A program made the translations under genes and the position numbers. A stretch of DNA of 64,000 nucleotides from Oscillatoria sp. FACHB-1407 (lineage in GTDB: Bacteria > Cyanobacteriota > Cyanobacteriia > Elainellales > Elainellaceae): positions 248,001-312,000 of the forward strand of contig NZ_JACJSA010000007.1 in assembly GCF_014697545.1 (NCBI RefSeq). The letters run 5' to 3'. Numbering within the stretch: position 1 is the stretch's first letter; the number at the start of each line of letters is the position of its first letter. This document shows positions 61,614 through 64,000 of this stretch, piece by piece. The notes below the pieces were generated by a model, which had not been told where the DNA came from, searched no databases, and worked only from the letters and a program-made list of their open reading frames with translations.

Positions 61614-61807
61614 CTAACTCCACCTTAGAGCAGCCTAACCACACTGTGGGAAAGCCTTAAGATTGCTTGACGAATAGGTAGGAAAGTCAACATCTTGGCA
61701 TGTTGGTCAACAAGAGAATGGGGAGTGGGGAGTAGGGAATGGAGTGAAGAGGGGCGAGGCGGAAAGGTCGGGTTTCGTGAGCGATCGCGTCTGTATCGGG
61801 AAACCTT

Positions 61808-61841
61808 GAATCCAAAATCTCCAATCTAAAATCCAAAATCT
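61808..61841. repeat. AAAATCC/AAAATCT short repeat at the 3' end of the PPTase gene
   Basis: Same units as 401-427. Translated on the minus strand it supplies the last codons (DFGF) and the TAG stop of the PPTase gene. Confidence 0.75.
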
Positions 61842-62575
61842 GTATAGAGCCAATAGTCGAGCGTGACGGCTTCTCCTTGAACGGCGATCGCCCCTTTGTA
61901 GGTTGCATCAATCTCAATAGTGTGAAGGAACCAGTTGGGCAAGCCCTGGTTTGGCTGAAGGGATGGCTTGAGCAGAAAAGCGACATCAAACTGTTTCAAT
62001 GCCTGCAATCCGCTGCCTGTTGCTTTCACCAGGGCTTCTTTGTGAGTCCAGAGCTTAAAAAAGGCATCTTGCCGTTCCTGGGGAGGTAGCGCACAAAGGG
62101 CTTCATATTCGTTGGGTGTAAAAAAACGTTGGGTCAGCGGTTCAACTTCGATCGGACGAATATATTCCAGGTCGATGCCGACGATACGGTCGAAGGCGAT
62201 CGCATACAGAGCAGTGCCATGGGAGTGAGAGACGTTAAAGTACAGTGGGCACTCCTTTGAGAAGGGGCTATGGCTAGGAAAGTTGGCTAGTTGGGGTTTG
62301 CCATATGTCTCGTAGATAAATTGCAACGTGCTCGGAGCGCACTGGAGATAGCGGGCTAGTAGCGATCGCAAAATGCCACGGTTGACGATGAAGTGTTGCC
62401 GATGCACATCAGCCACATACTTGTTGGCTCGAATCTGCTCATCCTCACTGAGGGTATGAATAAACTGTTGCCATTGGGGCGCAAGCGATCGCGTGTTGAC
62501 TCGCCACACATGCACCGTGTTGGGGGTTAATTCGAGGGTTGCAGGTGGAGCCGTCCAAACAGGATAAGTTGCCAT
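61826..62575 (-). CDS. hetI: 4'-phosphopantetheinyl transferase (Sfp/HetI type)
   Basis: 249 residues. Sfp-type motifs: substrate-binding YFNVSHSHG (~112-120), Mg-binding VGIDLEYIRP (~132-141) and FFKLWTHKEALVKATGSGL (~173-191) with catalytic Glu and Lys. It transfers phosphopantetheine from CoA to acyl-carrier domains of fatty acid, polyketide and peptide synthases. The symbol follows cyanobacterial usage; there is no heterocyst gene nearby, so 'sfp-like' is equally correct. Its last residues and stop codon come from a short repeat. Confidence 0.9.
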   Translation of the reverse strand: MATYPVWTAPPATLELTPNTVHVWRVNTRSLAPQWQQFIHTLSEDEQIRANKYVADVHRQHFIVNRGILRSLLARYLQCAPSTLQFIYETYGKPQLANFPSHSPFSKECPLYFNVSHSHGTALYAIAFDRIVGIDLEYIRPIEVEPLTQRFFTPNEYEALCALPPQERQDAFFKLWTHKEALVKATGSGLQALKQFDVAFLLKPSLQPNQGLPNWFLHTIEIDATYKGAIAVQGEAVTLDYWLYTDFGF

Positions 62576-62850
62576 GAGAAGGCGATTGTAAATGGTGGTG
62601 AGTTATGGGTATTGCTTGACAAGCGATCATCAAGGATGCTGAGGAACGCGAATTAAATAAGTTCGATCTTCGGCAGGGGCGGGTTTTGCCATCAAATTCA
62701 TCGCAATGTGCAGATGGGTCTGCTAAACCGTCTGTACAGTTTGTAAATCTATTAAATCTACGATTCTTAGCTACGCATCCACGCATCTGTAAGGGCAGTT
62801 CGCGAACCGCCCCTATCCCATCTGTCGGTTTACTGCTGGAAATTGGTTTT
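62576..62850. repeat. Gene-free region with dispersed repeat and 28-bp palindrome
   Basis: 62641-62750 resembles 12940-13030 (GGGTTTTGCC ... GGTCTGCTAAACC). 62789-62816 is a member of the 28-bp palindrome family (GTAAGGGCA, core GTTCGCGAAC, CGCCCCTAT). Confidence 0.65.
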
Positions 62851-63192
62851 ATGCTCAAACCCATCATTTTGTTGTGCATCTCTAATATTTTCATGACCTT
62901 TGCCTGGTACGGTCACTTAAAGGATCTGAAAGCGGCTCCTCTGTGGGTGGCGATCGCGGTGAGTTGGGCGATCGCGTTTCTGGAGTATTGTTTTCAGGTG
63001 CCCGCTAATCGGTTGGGTAGTCAATATTTCAATTTGCCGCAACTCAAGGTGATGCAAGAGGTGATCACAATGGTGGTGTTTGCAGGCTTTAGTGTGGCGT
63101 ATATGAAAGTGCCTGTGACTCGCAATTACTTTTTTGCAGCGATGCTTTTGGCAGGTGCAGCCTACCTCATTTTTAGTGAACAACCTGAGTGA
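62851..63192 (+). CDS. DUF486 (DMT-like) small membrane protein
   Basis: 113 residues from the ATG at 62851; an upstream in-frame start at 62686 crosses repeats and is rejected. Four transmembrane helices, with family signatures ISNIFMTFAWYGHLKDL (~10-26), AWAIAFLEYCFQVPANRLG-like FLEYCFQVPANRLG (~43-56) and LKVMQEVITMVVFAGFSVAY. DUF486 members belong to the drug/metabolite transporter superfamily as half-size proteins that probably dimerise. Substrate unknown. Confidence 0.9.
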   Translation: MLKPIILLCISNIFMTFAWYGHLKDLKAAPLWVAIAVSWAIAFLEYCFQVPANRLGSQYFNLPQLKVMQEVITMVVFAGFSVAYMKVPVTRNYFFAAMLLAGAAYLIFSEQPE

Positions 63193-63298
63193 TTTGCAAT
63201 CTAGGGTTGGTAGAAGCGAAGCATTCGTTGAAACCATCGCCATTGTGCGACAGAGTTGATGTAACTGAATGCTTTACCCCTACACATGGGTGATGTCT

Positions 63299-64000
63299 TC
63301 AAATCAATGCTTGAAGCAGGGCTTGCAGTTTCAGCCTGACCTCTGCGACTTCGCGATCGGGATCTGATCCCGCTACGATGCCTGCCCCTGCATAGAGGCG
63401 GGCATGTGCCCCATCAATGAGGGCAGAGCGAATACCGACAATAAATTCCGCATTGCCCTGGGCATCAACCCATCCCAGGGGAGCAGCATAGAGCGATCGC
63501 TCAAATCGTTCATATTGTCGAATCAGTTCCCCTGCAATCTCTCTAGGCATTCCTGCAACCGCAGGCGTTGGGTGAAGCTGTGCCAACACAGACAATGGAT
63601 GCAGATGGCTTGGCACCACGGCATGAATGGGGGTGTGCAAATGCTGAATGTTGGACAATGACAACAACGTCGGTGCGGAGGGAAAGTGAGGGGTCAAGCC
63701 CAATTGCGCGAGTTGCTGGGTGAGAAAGTCCACGACGACTCGATGTTCTCGCTGCTCTTTTTCGCTGTTGAGCAGGCGTTGGGCTGACTCTGCATCCTCA
63801 ATGACCGTTTTGCCTCTGGGGGCTGAGCCTGCCAGAGCATCAGTGATGAGTTTGCGATCGCGAATGCGCAGTAGTCGCTCTGGGCTAGCTCCAATAAACG
63901 TCTGTCCTTTGCCATTGTGAATCGAGAACACACAACAATCTGCATAAGAGTGGCGCAGGCTGTGGAGAGATTGGAGCCATTGAAAGGGACGATGTGACAC
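63299..64000 (-). CDS. menF: Isochorismate synthase, C-terminal part (5' end outside window)
   Basis: The last 233 residues of a chorismate-binding enzyme. Visible motifs: FIGASPERLLRI, LAGSAPRGKT (~57-66 of this fragment), HTPIHAVVPS, LHPTPAVAGMPRE (~143-155) and the C-terminal YAGAGIVAGSDPDREVAEV (metal-binding Glu). The order and 'HPTPAV' motif fit isochorismate synthase of phylloquinone or salicylate synthesis rather than anthranilate synthase. The N-terminal half lies beyond base 64000, so the start cannot be given. Confidence 0.9.
   Translation of the reverse strand: MSHRPFQWLQSLHSLRHSYADCCVFSIHNGKGQTFIGASPERLLRIRDRKLITDALAGSAPRGKTVIEDAESAQRLLNSEKEQREHRVVVDFLTQQLAQLGLTPHFPSAPTLLSLSNIQHLHTPIHAVVPSHLHPLSVLAQLHPTPAVAGMPREIAGELIRQYERFERSLYAAPLGWVDAQGNAEFIVGIRSALIDGAHARLYAGAGIVAGSDPDREVAEVRLKLQALLQALI

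Overview
The window is a piece of a cyanobacterial chromosome. It carries photosystem II genes (psbB, psbT), a ferrochelatase with a chlorophyll a/b-binding-like tail, an aldehyde-deformylating oxygenase, a nitrate reductase-associated protein, a PucC/BCD-type pigment transporter and a cyanobacterial aa3-type oxidase locus. HIP1-type octamers (GCGATCGC and partial forms) are scattered everywhere, and intergenic DNA is full of heptameric short tandem repeats (STRRs) and palindromic repeats. This fits a filamentous, Leptolyngbya/Oscillatoria-like cyanobacterium, but genus and species cannot be read from the sequence alone.

Layout. 1-8.9 kb: tail of a pentapeptide-repeat protein, then an ABC exporter ATPase (439) whose likely permease partner (Ycf38-like, 7977) lies 6.5 kb away. 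Between them sits an accessory block: a LysR regulator, a stand-alone CTP-synthase-type GATase, a REP-associated tyrosine transposase with REP-like hairpins, a TIR-GUN4 fusion, and an AT-rich two-gene cassette (PD-(D/E)XK-like domain fused to ParA; ParB-like protein with a Rho_N-like tail). 9-13.7 kb: small conserved genes, a ROK kinase-histidine kinase fusion, a Uma2 nuclease and a DoxX protein. 14.2-15.7 kb: an IS4-type insertion sequence with 18-bp inverted repeats, a 9-bp target duplication and a nonsense-interrupted transposase, inserted in a dispersed repeat. 15.9-24.5 kb: cell-wall amidase, TPR protein, an RsbU/RsbW/Hpt signalling cluster, small proteins, a tyrosine recombinase and hemH. 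24.5-40.9 kb: glycosyltransferase, tRNA-Ser(UGA), phosphoesterase, PrxQ, narM, a GS-like ligase/IMPase/PucC-like gene group, aldo-keto reductase, the manganese exporter mnx behind a yybP-ykoY riboswitch, ado, a sugar ABC permease and a lipoprotein. 40.9-46.9 kb: ctaCDE divergent from ctaA and ctaB. 47-51.4 kb: LRR protein, SGNH hydrolase and an rpoZ cluster. 51.6-60 kb: ferredoxin divergent from psbB-psbT, nrdR, rps1, a lipoprotein, a HAD phosphatase and metK. 60.5-64 kb: cutA, a pentapeptide protein, a phosphopantetheinyl transferase, a DUF486 membrane protein and the end of an isochorismate synthase.

How genes work together. ctaCDE encode the structural subunits of cytochrome oxidase and ctaA/ctaB make its heme A. 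PsbB and PsbT are photosystem II core subunits. The RsbU-like phosphatase and RsbW-like kinase look like parts of a partner-switching circuit. The most unusual content is the accessory block at 1.46-7.83 kb, a candidate undescribed defence or maintenance module, and the ROK-HisKA fusion. All functional statements come from reading motifs; no database search was run.
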